DNA from: Rufibacter hautae
GTDB lineage: Bacteria; Bacteroidota; Bacteroidia; Cytophagales; Hymenobacteraceae
NCBI RefSeq assembly: GCF_008271695.1
Contig: NZ_VKKY01000001.1
Location: forward strand, 800,589 to 864,588
DNA: 64,000 bases
Direction: 5' to 3'
A program made the position numbers and the translations under genes. Positions 7,805 to 15,799 of this stretch are shown piece after piece. The first letter of the stretch is position 1. Each line of letters opens with the position of its first letter. The notes under the pieces are model-generated. The model had not been told where the DNA came from. It did not search any database and saw only the letters and a program-made list of their open reading frames with translations.

Positions 7805-10297
7805 ATGAAATACGTCTGTCTGCTTTTGCTTTGTCTTTGCAGCACCTTCCTCACCTATGCCCAGGCTCCTAAAGTCACAAAGCAAATCACAGCAGGCCGC
7901 ACGGCCACTCCCCCCAAACTAGACGGCATCCCAGAAGAAGACATCTGGAAACAGGTAGAACCCGCCACCGGCTTCACCCAGATGGCCCCCGCTAACGGCT
8001 CACCGGCAAAGCAGCAGACCGAGGTGCGGGTTTTGTATGACGATGAAGCCGTGTACGTGAGCGCCCTGCTCCTTGACACCGCCCCAGACTCCATTCTCTC
8101 CCAGCTCAGCCAGCGCGACGGAGGCCAGGTGAACGCCGATATGTTTGGCGTGTACTTTGACACCTACCTGGACAAGCAGAACGCCTTCGGGTTTGAGGTA
8201 TCCACTGCCGGAGTACAGACCGATTTCAAGGCCACCAGCAACGGGAACGAGACCACTTGGGACGCGGTCTGGCAGAGCGCCGTGGCCCGGCATCCGCAGG
8301 GCTGGAGCGTGGAGATGCGTATCCCTTATTCCGCCATCCGTTTCCCCAAAAAAGACGTGCAAACCTGGGGCATCAATTTCTGGCGCTCTACCCGCCGGTA
8401 CAAAGAAGAAGCCTTCTGGAATTTCGTGGACAGTTCCATCCAGGGGTGGGTGAACCAGTTTGGCGAGGTGCACGGCATCACCGGCCTCAAAGCCCCGTTG
8501 CGGTTGTCCTTGATGCCGTACCTCTCTGGCTACGCCGATCACTTCCCGCAGGAGCAACCCGGCAAGAAAGACCTCAAAACCACCGTCAACGGCGGCATGG
8601 ACATTAAATACGGCATCAACGACGCCTTCACCCTGGACATGACCCTGGTACCGGATTTCGGGCAGACCCAGTCAGATGCGCAAGTCCTCAACCTCTCGCC
8701 GTTTGAGGTCCGTTTTAACGAAAACCGGCAGTTTTTCACCGAGGGCACCGAGCTCTTCAACAAAGCCGGGCTTTTCTACTCGCGCCGCATCGGGGCCCAG
8801 CCCATGAACTACTACAACCTGGCCTATGACAAGGAGCGCTACGGCGAGCAGGTGGAAGTAGTGGAAAACCCCGAGAAAACCAGTCTCGTCAACGCCACCA
8901 AAATATCTGGCAGAACAAACAAAGGCTTGGGCATTGGCTTGTTCAACGCCGTGACCCGCAACACGTACGCCACCCTCAGAAGCGGCCTGAACGATGAGGA
9001 GTTCAGAGTCCTCACTGACCCCGTGACCAACTATAACGTGCTGGTGCTGGACCAAAGCCTGAAGAACAGCTCGTACGTGACCTTCACCAACACCAACGTG
9101 ACCCGAGGAAGCGGTTTTTACAACGCCAACGTGACGGGCCTCATGACCAAGCTCACGAACAAGAAGAACTCCTACACCCTCAACCTATCGGGGAACCTGA
9201 GCCAGCACTACAACAAAGGCGAACTTCCCGTGGGCACCGACAAAGTGGAACTGGGCCACGCGTACGCCGCCACCTTCGGGAAGACCAGCGGCAATTTCCA
9301 GTTCCGGTTACGGCACACCGCCGAGAACCACACCTATGACATCAACGACCTGGGCTACCTGGACAACAACAACTCCCGCGAGAGCCAGGCCTTGGTGGCT
9401 TACAATTTCTACAAGCCTTTCTGGAAACTGAACAACGCCTACAACGCCCTGGGGGTGCAGCACCGCATGCTCTACAAACCGGCGGCGTTCACCCAACTGG
9501 CGTATTTTCTGGAGACCAACGCCACCACCAAGAACTTCATCTCCTTTGGGTACACCATTGTCTGGTTGCCCAAAGACGGCTACGACTACTTTGAGCCCCG
9601 CTCTTACAAAGACGGGGTGCCCGACCAGAAATGGCGCAAACCCGCCGGCTGGGAGGTGAACTCCTATATCTCCAGCGATTACCGCAAAAAACTGGCCGTA
9701 GACTTGGATTTCGGGTTCTATTGGGCGCCTGAGTACGGCGAACTGGACCGATGGATTGGCATAAGCCCTCGGGTACGGGTCAACGACCATTTACAGCTGG
9801 TTTACGGCGTCCGCTACAGTGATACGCCCCGCGGCTTTGGGTTTGCCGGCAACGGCGTGCAGGACAGCATTTTCTTCGGGCGCCGCAAGGTGAAGACCGT
9901 GAGCAACACCTTAACCGGTACCTACATCTTCAACGCCCGCACGGCCCTCAACCTGAACATGCGCCACTACTGGTCCAATGCCACGTTTGACAAGTACTTT
10001 CTGCTGCAGGATGACGGCAACGGCCGGCCTTTGGAGTATCGCCCCAACTCTCCTTCTGCCAATGCCCGCAACTTCAACGCCTTCAACATTGACCTGGTCT
10101 ACAGCTGGCGGTTTGCCCCAGGCAGCGAGGTGAGCGTGGTCTGGAAGAACGCCATCTATGACAGCGCCCTGCCCGAACGCCCCGACTATTTCCTGAACCT
10201 CAGGAACACGCTGCAGGCTAAACAATTGAATAGTTTCTCCGTTAAGGTGCTATATTACCTTGACTACCAGGTGCTCAGAAGAGCCCTTAAAACCTAA
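7805..10297 (+). CDS. DUF5916 outer-membrane protein with N-terminal CBM9-like domain
   Basis: 830 residues with signal peptide MKYVCLLLLCLCSTFLTYAQ. Residues about 28-215 (PKLDGIPEEDIWKQ, then VRVLYDDEAVYVSALLLD and a second half ending WGINFWRS) form a family 9 carbohydrate-binding-like domain of the type fused to DUF5916. Residues about 230-830 are the DUF5916 region, rich in aromatic/polar alternation and ending in a strand-like YLDYQVLRR, consistent with a large barrel. The family is common in Bacteroidota and has no firmly established function; sugar or peptide handling at the outer membrane is inference. An oxidoreductase gene follows 9 bases after the stop, so the two are probably cotranscribed. 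Confidence 0.85.
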   Translation: MKYVCLLLLCLCSTFLTYAQAPKVTKQITAGRTATPPKLDGIPEEDIWKQVEPATGFTQMAPANGSPAKQQTEVRVLYDDEAVYVSALLLDTAPDSILSQLSQRDGGQVNADMFGVYFDTYLDKQNAFGFEVSTAGVQTDFKATSNGNETTWDAVWQSAVARHPQGWSVEMRIPYSAIRFPKKDVQTWGINFWRSTRRYKEEAFWNFVDSSIQGWVNQFGEVHGITGLKAPLRLSLMPYLSGYADHFPQEQPGKKDLKTTVNGGMDIKYGINDAFTLDMTLVPDFGQTQSDAQVLNLSPFEVRFNENRQFFTEGTELFNKAGLFYSRRIGAQPMNYYNLAYDKERYGEQVEVVENPEKTSLVNATKISGRTNKGLGIGLFNAVTRNTYATLRSGLNDEEFRVLTDPVTNYNVLVLDQSLKNSSYVTFTNTNVTRGSGFYNANVTGLMTKLTNKKNSYTLNLSGNLSQHYNKGELPVGTDKVELGHAYAATFGKTSGNFQFRLRHTAENHTYDINDLGYLDNNNSRESQALVAYNFYKPFWKLNNAYNALGVQHRMLYKPAAFTQLAYFLETNATTKNFISFGYTIVWLPKDGYDYFEPRSYKDGVPDQKWRKPAGWEVNSYISSDYRKKLAVDLDFGFYWAPEYGELDRWIGISPRVRVNDHLQLVYGVRYSDTPRGFGFAGNGVQDSIFFGRRKVKTVSNTLTGTYIFNARTALNLNMRHYWSNATFDKYFLLQDDGNGRPLEYRPNSPSANARNFNAFNIDLVYSWRFAPGSEVSVVWKNAIYDSALPERPDYFLNLRNTLQAKQLNSFSVKVLYYLDYQVLRRALKT

Positions 10298-10306
10298 CCC
10301 GGAGAT

Positions 10307-10969
10307 ATGGTATCTGCCAAAGCTGCTCTCATTGCCGGCGCCAGCGGACTGGTAGGCAGTCACTGCCTACAACTGCTGCTGCAAAGCCCCCGCTACAACA
10401 AGGTAATCTCCGTGGGCCGGAAGAGACTGGCGGTAGACCACCCCAAGCTGCAGCAGATCATCGTGGATTTTGACCAACTGGAGAAACACCGCCACAGCCT
10501 CATCGCCGATGACGTGTATTGCTGTTTAGGCACTACTATTAAAAAAGCGGGCTCAAAAGACAAATTCCGGCAGGTAGACTTCACTTACGTGGTGAACCTG
10601 GCCAAAATCACCTCCTCCCACTTTGCCACGCAGTTTCTGGTAGTCTCGGCGCTGGGCGCTGATGCCCGGTCCCGCATCTTCTACAACCAGGTGAAAGGCG
10701 AGATGGAAGAGGCCGTGAAAAAAATGCCTTTTACCGCCGTGCACATCTTTCAACCCTCCTTGCTCTTAGGCGAACGGCAGGAAGAACGGTTCGGGGAGAA
10801 GGCCGCAGCCACGCTGATGAAGGGCGCGGGGTTTCTGTTCAACGGCCCGCTGCGCAAGTACAAAGCCATTCATGCCAAGACCGTGGCCAAAGCCATGCTG
10901 GAGGCTGCCAAACAAGACGGCGGTGGCGTACTGGTGCACCCCTCTGAGCAGATGCAGCAATACGCCTAA
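10307..10969 (+). CDS. NAD(P)-binding Rossmann-fold oxidoreductase (extended/atypical SDR, HTATIP2-like)
   Basis: 220 residues. The N-terminal LIAGASGLVGSHCLQLLL has the GxSGxxG dinucleotide-binding motif, and FYNQVKGEMEE supplies a YxxxK-like pair (Y125, K129). Total length and the LGTT and VSALGAD segments are like the HTATIP2/YbjT group of atypical short-chain dehydrogenases. The substrate is unknown. GGAG five bases before the ATG is a rare Shine-Dalgarno-like site in this window. The start is 9 bases after the DUF5916 stop, implying a shared transcript. It should be a soluble cytoplasmic enzyme. Confidence 0.8.
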   Translation: MVSAKAALIAGASGLVGSHCLQLLLQSPRYNKVISVGRKRLAVDHPKLQQIIVDFDQLEKHRHSLIADDVYCCLGTTIKKAGSKDKFRQVDFTYVVNLAKITSSHFATQFLVVSALGADARSRIFYNQVKGEMEEAVKKMPFTAVHIFQPSLLLGERQEERFGEKAAATLMKGAGFLFNGPLRKYKAIHAKTVAKAMLEAAKQDGGGVLVHPSEQMQQYA

Positions 10970-10988
10970 ATGCCTTTTTGCCCGTGAT

Positions 10989-11028
10989 CTGTTTTGAAGG
11001 TCATTTCAGGAAAACAGCCGCAAAACGA
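10989..11028. repeat. GGCCTGTTTT-type palindrome, copy 3
   Basis: CTGTTTTGAAGGTCATTTC pairs imperfectly with AAAACAGCCGCAAAACGAC. It lies between two convergent genes, 20 bases after the oxidoreductase stop. Confidence 0.5.
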
Positions 11029-11072
11029 CGTTACTCCTAGCAAACCGTTGAAAGTTCTGCAACTTTCTCTCC

Positions 11073-11450
11073 TTACATAGACGGCACACCTGCGCGCTCC
11101 AGCACTGGTATTTCTGCCAGGGAATGATAAATAAGTTTCCCTTTCTCCCGGCCAACGTTTACCATTTCATCGGCCCCTTGGGAAGGTCCTCCCACCCTTA
11201 GCACTGCTCCGCAAAAGTCAATCAGTTGGATGGCCACCGGGTGAAAGATCTGGTTAAAAATAGCATCTCCTAGTTGCGTAGAGCCAGCGGTCTCCAGAAG
11301 AGGCAACGCAAACCATTCGCCTAGCACCGGCAAATGGCCCAACTTGTATACCTCCAGCGCCACTTCCTGCATCAATTCCACGTTTTTCTTAATAAGTTCT
11401 GGGTTGTCCTGGGTGCCCGACCGATAGGGCCCGGCCACTAAAATCATCAT
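11073..11450 (-). CDS. DUF4406 / nucleoside 2-deoxyribosyltransferase-like protein
   Basis: 125 residues from ATG 11450; a TTG four codons further upstream is possible but the ATG places the conserved MMILVAGPYRSG at the N-terminus, as in the family. The AGPY start, the ADEMVNVGREKGK helix (SxGxxxExxxA-like) and a length of about 120 residues fit DUF4406, which shares the fold of nucleoside deoxyribosyltransferases. Enzyme activity is not established. It lies 36 bases downstream of a lipoprotein gene on the same strand and is probably in the same transcript. Confidence 0.7.
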   Translation of the reverse strand: MMILVAGPYRSGTQDNPELIKKNVELMQEVALEVYKLGHLPVLGEWFALPLLETAGSTQLGDAIFNQIFHPVAIQLIDFCGAVLRVGGPSQGADEMVNVGREKGKLIYHSLAEIPVLERAGVPSM

Positions 11451-11486
11451 GGGTGTGTTCAAGGTGTTTCGTAGTTAAGTAAAAAA

Positions 11487-12338
11487 TTAATAATAAGAAT
11501 AGAGCACTTCATAGCTGGAATTCAACTCTGGGTGCCCTGGGTACGCTACCGTATTCACCATCTTTTCCAGCTTCTCCTGGGTAATGGTAAAGTCTATGGA
11601 GACCACTTCCTCCACTTGGGCCGTCTGCCCCGGACCTATCACGGTCTTGGTGATTTTCTTGGGCAGCTGGTTAAGCCGGCTGAGTACCGGGTAATTGTAG
11701 ATCTCGTACTTTTCAGCTAAGTCATGGCTAATGAACACCCAGGGATCAAAATCAAAAGGAGCAGAATAGCTGTCAATAGTCCAGATGACTTTATAGCCGT
11801 TGCTGGCCGTTGCGGTTACCTTAGACAACAGGTTTTGGCTGCTGTACTCATAGACATTGTGGTACACCAACTGCTTGCCGGCCTCATTTATCTTAAAGTA
11901 ATCCATCTCAGAGACGGTGCCGGTAGCGTTGTATTTGTACTCAAACACAAAGGTGGAGCCGTAGCTCGCTTGTTTTTGCGCGCGGGTCCAGCTAATCATC
12001 TGGCCGGCGGGGTTGTAGGCGTAGGTGTTCTTATAATCAGATGCCTCCAAGGCCATTTCCGTCAGGGCTTCGTTCTGGTAGCGGAAATAGATATAGTTGC
12101 CACTTCCCACCTGGCTTACCTTTTTGATAGTACTGTCGCTGTTGTACGTATAGGCGGCCGTCTGACCGAAACTTTTCCATTCCACCGTGCGCAGCAGGTA
12201 TTTCTGTTGCTTCTTAATGCCATGGCCTGCTTCTGGGAGGTCTTTACTCGGAACTGGATCTTTATCTTTTTCATCACAGCTAGTGGCAAGGAAAAATAAC
12301 AGCAGAAGCAATCCGCTTAAGGGGGAGATCTTTGTCAT
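11487..12338 (-). CDS. hypothetical lipoprotein of the RHS/YD-like Bacteroidota type
   Basis: 283 residues. The N-terminus LLLLLFFLATSC has a lipobox (ATSC), so the mature protein should be lipid-anchored at Cys21. The body contains YTYNSDSTIKKVSQVG and YAYNPAGQMISWTRA, short Y-x-Y-N-x-D/P-G segments resembling those of DUF4595-like and YD-repeat-like periplasmic lipoproteins. I do not recognise a specific family and give no function. It is divergent from the methyltransferase gene, with 174 bases between, and is followed by the DUF4406 gene. Confidence 0.7.
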   Translation of the reverse strand: MTKISPLSGLLLLLFFLATSCDEKDKDPVPSKDLPEAGHGIKKQQKYLLRTVEWKSFGQTAAYTYNSDSTIKKVSQVGSGNYIYFRYQNEALTEMALEASDYKNTYAYNPAGQMISWTRAQKQASYGSTFVFEYKYNATGTVSEMDYFKINEAGKQLVYHNVYEYSSQNLLSKVTATASNGYKVIWTIDSYSAPFDFDPWVFISHDLAEKYEIYNYPVLSRLNQLPKKITKTVIGPGQTAQVEEVVSIDFTITQEKLEKMVNTVAYPGHPELNSSYEVLYSYY

Positions 12339-12512
12339 AAATGCTTTTGGTTTTCAGCTAATAAACGGGTACTTGATTTGGAGTAAAATTTGCCCTTTAC
12401 CTCCCGATCCTGTTTTGGGCGGATAGGTTGCAACAGGCTTACCGTAAATCAAGACAGCGTACCAACCCCTTTCCCCTACCTTGCGTAGTGTCAGTACTAA
12501 TACTAATTTTAA

Positions 12513-13298
12513 ATGGACGCTGCCCAACACCAGATACAACACCATTTTCCCCGCAGTACCCAGTATGACCCCACATGGGTACGCGAGCATTCTATGGGCG
12601 AGAACGTGCTCTTCAACCTGGAAAGCATCACTTCGCTTATTCCGCTGCAGAAAGGCATGCGCGTGCTGGACCTGGGCTGCGGCAAGGCGGCCAGCTCTAT
12701 TTTCCTGGCCAAGGAGTTTGGGGTGCAGGTTTGGGCGGTGGATGAGGCCATCACGGCCACGGCCAACTACAAACGGGTGCAGGAAGAGAACCTGGAAGAC
12801 CACGTGTTCCCGCTTCAGGCCGATGCCCGCTCCCTGCCTTTCCCTGAGGAATACTTTGACGTGGTACTGGTTATTGACTCGTACACATACTTCGGTACCG
12901 ATGACAAGTACCTGCCCTACATCTGCCGTTTCCTGAAATCAGACGGGTACATCGGTATTGTGGATGTTTGTTTTAAGGAGGAGATTGAGACCATTGACCA
13001 GGTACCTGAGTTCCTGCGCGCCGATTTCCAGAACTACTGGTACTACATCCACTCGGTGGCTTGGTGGCGCAAACTGTGGGAAAAGACGGGCTTGGTGCAA
13101 ATCAAGAACGCTGAGCTGCTGCCCGCTGCCGACCTGATCAGGGAACAATACGTGCGCGATTTTGAGGAGCACGGCCAGCGGAAAGACCCTTTTGCGCGCG
13201 GGCTCAAAAAAGATACTGACCACCATATCAGCTTCTTCCGGCTGGTTGGCCAGCGCACCTCCCGCGAGGCGTACCTGCAATCGTATAAAAAAGCCTAA
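12513..13298 (+). CDS. class I SAM-dependent methyltransferase
   Basis: 261 residues. Motif I is VLDLGCGKAASSIFL (residues about 50-64), with an acidic residue at the end of strand 2 (AVDEA), QADARSLPFPEEYFD as motifs II/III and FDVVLVIDSYTYF as motif IV. This is a UbiE-like Rossmann methyltransferase fold with a helical cap in the C-terminal half. The substrate cannot be told from sequence. A TACCTTGC 35 bases upstream resembles a -7 box lacking one T. The gene stands alone between a divergent lipoprotein and a downstream barrel gene. Confidence 0.85.
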   Translation: MDAAQHQIQHHFPRSTQYDPTWVREHSMGENVLFNLESITSLIPLQKGMRVLDLGCGKAASSIFLAKEFGVQVWAVDEAITATANYKRVQEENLEDHVFPLQADARSLPFPEEYFDVVLVIDSYTYFGTDDKYLPYICRFLKSDGYIGIVDVCFKEEIETIDQVPEFLRADFQNYWYYIHSVAWWRKLWEKTGLVQIKNAELLPAADLIREQYVRDFEEHGQRKDPFARGLKKDTDHHISFFRLVGQRTSREAYLQSYKKA

Positions 13299-13433
13299 CT
13301 TGCCCCCGGTTTTCAGCCGGAAAGCCATAAGGTGTCTTCTGTTTTTAGGCACAGGTAAAATAATAACGGGTTCTAAGCAGTTTTAGAAAGGCAGGCGCTG
13401 TTCTGCTCTCTTTTTGCAAAGAATCTTTTTACT

Positions 13434-13943
13434 ATGAGAAACAAACATCTTATTTTTGGGCTGGGAATACTGTTGCTCTCCTTTGCGCACCTGCAAAGCG
13501 CCCAAGCCCAGAAAGCGGGCATAGGCCTGCGGGTGGGCGGTTACTCGGCCGGTATCTCGGGTAAATATTTCTTCAGAGACGCCGTTGCGTTTGAGGGAAT
13601 TCTGGGAACGGGACTTGGCCGGAGGGGCTTTCAGTTAACCGGTTTGTTTGAGTTGCACGCGCCGGCGTTTGCCGTACCGGGCCTGCAATGGTTTTATGGC
13701 GGTGGCGCGCACGTAGGCGCTTTCCGCGGAAGGTATTACTTCAAGCCCTCAAACAAACATTATGTAGAATCTTATGACAGAAACCTCGCTACGGTGGGGA
13801 TAGACGGAATTGTAGGTTTGGAATATCAGATTACGGAAATTCCGATTTCACTTGGGGTCGATTTTAAGCCATTTATCGAAACCAACAGAGCGGGACTTTT
13901 CTTGTATGGCGACGGAGCTCTGACCGTCCGCTACACATTCTAA
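13434..13943 (+). CDS. small outer-membrane beta-barrel protein
   Basis: 169 residues with a signal peptide (residues 1-25, ending AQAQ). The mature part is glycine- and aromatic-rich with about eight predicted amphipathic strands (for example AGIGLRVGGYSAGISGKYF), and the final residues ALTVRYTF end in Phe, the outer-membrane barrel signature. It resembles small OmpA/OmpX-like porin-family proteins. No partner or function is evident. It is followed by a strong terminator, so the unit ends here. Confidence 0.75.
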   Translation: MRNKHLIFGLGILLLSFAHLQSAQAQKAGIGLRVGGYSAGISGKYFFRDAVAFEGILGTGLGRRGFQLTGLFELHAPAFAVPGLQWFYGGGAHVGAFRGRYYFKPSNKHYVESYDRNLATVGIDGIVGLEYQITEIPISLGVDFKPFIETNRAGLFLYGDGALTVRYTF

Positions 13944-13963
13944 TGCTTCCCCGAACCTACTTG

Positions 13964-13989
13964 AAAAGCCTGCCTTGTGCAGGCTTTTT
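13964..13989 (+). terminator. intrinsic terminator of the small barrel gene
   Basis: AAAAGCCTGC (13964-13973), a 5-base loop, GCAGGCTTTT (13979-13988) and a T run. The stem is perfect over 10 pairs and lies 20 bases after the stop codon. Confidence 0.9.
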
Positions 13990-14005
13990 CTATTTTAAAC
14001 AATTT

Positions 14006-14042
14006 CGTTTTCTGGCTGTTTTCACAAAATCAAGCCTAAACG
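14006..14042. repeat. GGCCTGTTTT-type palindrome, copy 4
   Basis: CGTTTTCTGGCTGTTTTC pairs imperfectly with AAAATCAAGCCTAAACG. The remaining 250 bases to the desaturase start hold no recognised feature. Confidence 0.5.
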
Positions 14043-14293
14043 TCTTTTACAAAGCATTCTGTTTCCGTAAACGGATAAATTGACAGTGGCTTGGCAAATA
14101 ATTATTCTATCTTTATCCTCCTGATCCAGGCAATAACCAAAAGGCCTAACACTTTCCTGGCGGATGACACGTTCACAGAAGATAAGCCCTGAGTAGGCTT
14201 GTTTTACCACCCTCAATTTTATTGCGCAACCGCTCTCTGCGCAGGTTCTGCCGGGTTTGTTTCTCGCGGTTCCCTTCCTTTCACTCCCCCCTC

Positions 14294-15439
14294 ATGTCCT
14301 CTAAGTTAAAATTCATCAATAAAGACAAGTCCACTTTTTATGCCACTACCCGCCAGCGCGTAGAGATCCACTTAAAAGAAAAAGGAATTTCCAGAAACGC
14401 CAATCCCGCTATGTGGGGCAAGACCGCTTTTTACCTGTTGGTGACGGCCGGGCTTTATGGCTTGATCATGTCTAACGAGTTTGGTGTGTGGCCCATGTTT
14501 GGACTGGCCTTGTTGCTGGGCGTTTTCAGTGCGTTTATAGGCTTCAACATCTGCCATGACGCCATCCACGGCGCGCTTTCCTCCAATAGCAAGGTAAACA
14601 AGGTCTTCAGCTTTGTCTTCAACCTGATTGGCGCCAGCCCCTACGTCTGGAACTTGACCCACAACGTGGTGCACCACACCTACACCAACATCCCCGGCCA
14701 CGACGAAGACATTGAGGTAGCCCCCGGCTTGATTAGGGTAGATACCAATGAGAAGGTGAACAAACTGCAGCGGTTCCAGCACATCTATGCCTTCGGGTTA
14801 TACAGTTTGTCCTCGCTTTCCTGGGTACTCCGGAAAGACTACGTCAAGTTCTTCAAGAAACAGATTGGCGCCCAGGATACGGCCAACCACCCCACCAAAG
14901 AATACTATAAACTTTTCGGCTACAAAGCCATTTATTACGTGCTGTTCATTGTGCTGCCGCTGGTAGTGCTGGACATCACGTGGTGGCAGTTTATCATTGG
15001 GTTTGTGAGCCTTCATTTAGCCGAGGGGCTGGTGATGGGCTTGGTCTTCCAGTTGGCGCACGTGGTGGAGGGAACCGATTTTCCGGAGCCCAATGCGCAA
15101 GGCAACATGGAAGAAGCTTGGGCTGATCACCAGATGCGGACCACCGCCAATTTCGCCACGAAGAACCGACTGGCCGGTTTCCTGCTGGGCGGCTTGAACC
15201 AACAGATAGAGCACCACCTCTTCCCTAAGGTTTGCCACATCCATTACCCCGGAATTTCAGAAATCGTGAAGAAAACGGCCCATGAGTTTGGGTTGCCGTA
15301 CATAGAAAGTCCCTCCTTCTCCAAGGCGCTGGGCTCCCATTACCGTATGCTCAAGAAATTGGGTTGGCAAGACTATAAAACACAGCAAATAGCTTTTGAA
15401 GTGGAAAACGCCCCTGAAACGAGTCTGGCGTTAAGCTAA
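14294..15439 (+). CDS. membrane fatty acid desaturase (acyl-CoA / front-end type)
   Basis: 381 residues from ATG 14294; an in-frame TTG 72 bases upstream would add an Arg/Phe/Ser-rich tail absent from homologues. The three histidine boxes are HDAIHG (residues about 97-102), HNVVHHTYTN (about 133-142) and QIEHHLFP (about 309-316). Gln in the third box is typical of delta-5/delta-6 front-end desaturases. Four membrane segments (such as FYLLVTAGLYGLIM and FGLALLLGVFSAFIGF) flank the boxes. The N-terminal cytochrome b5 domain of eukaryotic front-end enzymes is absent, so an external electron donor is needed. The enzyme should desaturate acyl chains in the cytoplasmic membrane; regioselectivity cannot be read from sequence. 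Confidence 0.88.
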   Translation: MSSKLKFINKDKSTFYATTRQRVEIHLKEKGISRNANPAMWGKTAFYLLVTAGLYGLIMSNEFGVWPMFGLALLLGVFSAFIGFNICHDAIHGALSSNSKVNKVFSFVFNLIGASPYVWNLTHNVVHHTYTNIPGHDEDIEVAPGLIRVDTNEKVNKLQRFQHIYAFGLYSLSSLSWVLRKDYVKFFKKQIGAQDTANHPTKEYYKLFGYKAIYYVLFIVLPLVVLDITWWQFIIGFVSLHLAEGLVMGLVFQLAHVVEGTDFPEPNAQGNMEEAWADHQMRTTANFATKNRLAGFLLGGLNQQIEHHLFPKVCHIHYPGISEIVKKTAHEFGLPYIESPSFSKALGSHYRMLKKLGWQDYKTQQIAFEVENAPETSLALS

Positions 15440-15571
15440 TTTCATTATTCAGATAGAGAGGCCGGTCTTTAGAGGAAAATAACCTGTAAAGACCGGCTTC
15501 TCCATTCAGAACCGCCTATTGCCTATTCAGGCATGGCTTGGGTTCCTCTCTCCGGGCGTGGCCTTTACATA

Positions 15572-15603
15572 TTTGCAGAATCCAATAACAGCCGCTATCT
15601 TTG
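15572..15603 (+). promoter_or_regulatory. Bacteroidota promoter of the metH riboswitch transcript
   Basis: TTTG at 15572-15575 and TATCTTTG at 15596-15603 are 20 bases apart, a consensus match. The predicted transcription start near 15610 coincides with the first base of the riboswitch. Confidence 0.85.
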
Positions 15604-15609
15604 CTACTG

Positions 15610-15714
15610 CTTATCAAGAAAGACGGAGGGATTAGGCCCTGCGATGTCTTAGCAACCCAATTCAGTTGGGTGCTACTTCCTACCCGCTGCACCTACCGTG
15701 CCGGGGGAGATAAG
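15610..15714 (+). ncRNA. SAM-I (S-box) riboswitch upstream of metH
   Basis: P1 is formed by CTTATC (15610-15615) and GATAAG (15709-15714). Between them are the conserved S-box elements: AAGAAAGACGGAGGG with the kink-turn and P2 strand, GGCCCT, and the GTCTTAGCAACC junction, then a P3 hairpin (CCCAATTCAGTTGGG) and a P4 arm. The aptamer binds S-adenosylmethionine and lowers expression of methionine genes when SAM is plentiful. No T-tract terminator is visible between the aptamer and the metH start at 15800, so control may act on translation or by a terminator I cannot see. Confidence 0.93.
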
Positions 15715-15799
15715 TGACGGAACTCCTACGCACCAGCGCCCGCCACTTTCCTCTGCCCTTTCTTGAGCCGCAACTAACCCTTTAGGTTTGCACAAGAAG

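Noticed and set aside
14091-14115. promoter of the desaturase gene (TTG ... TATCTTTA)
   Set aside because: Spacing is only 14 bases and the last G of the -7 box is missing.
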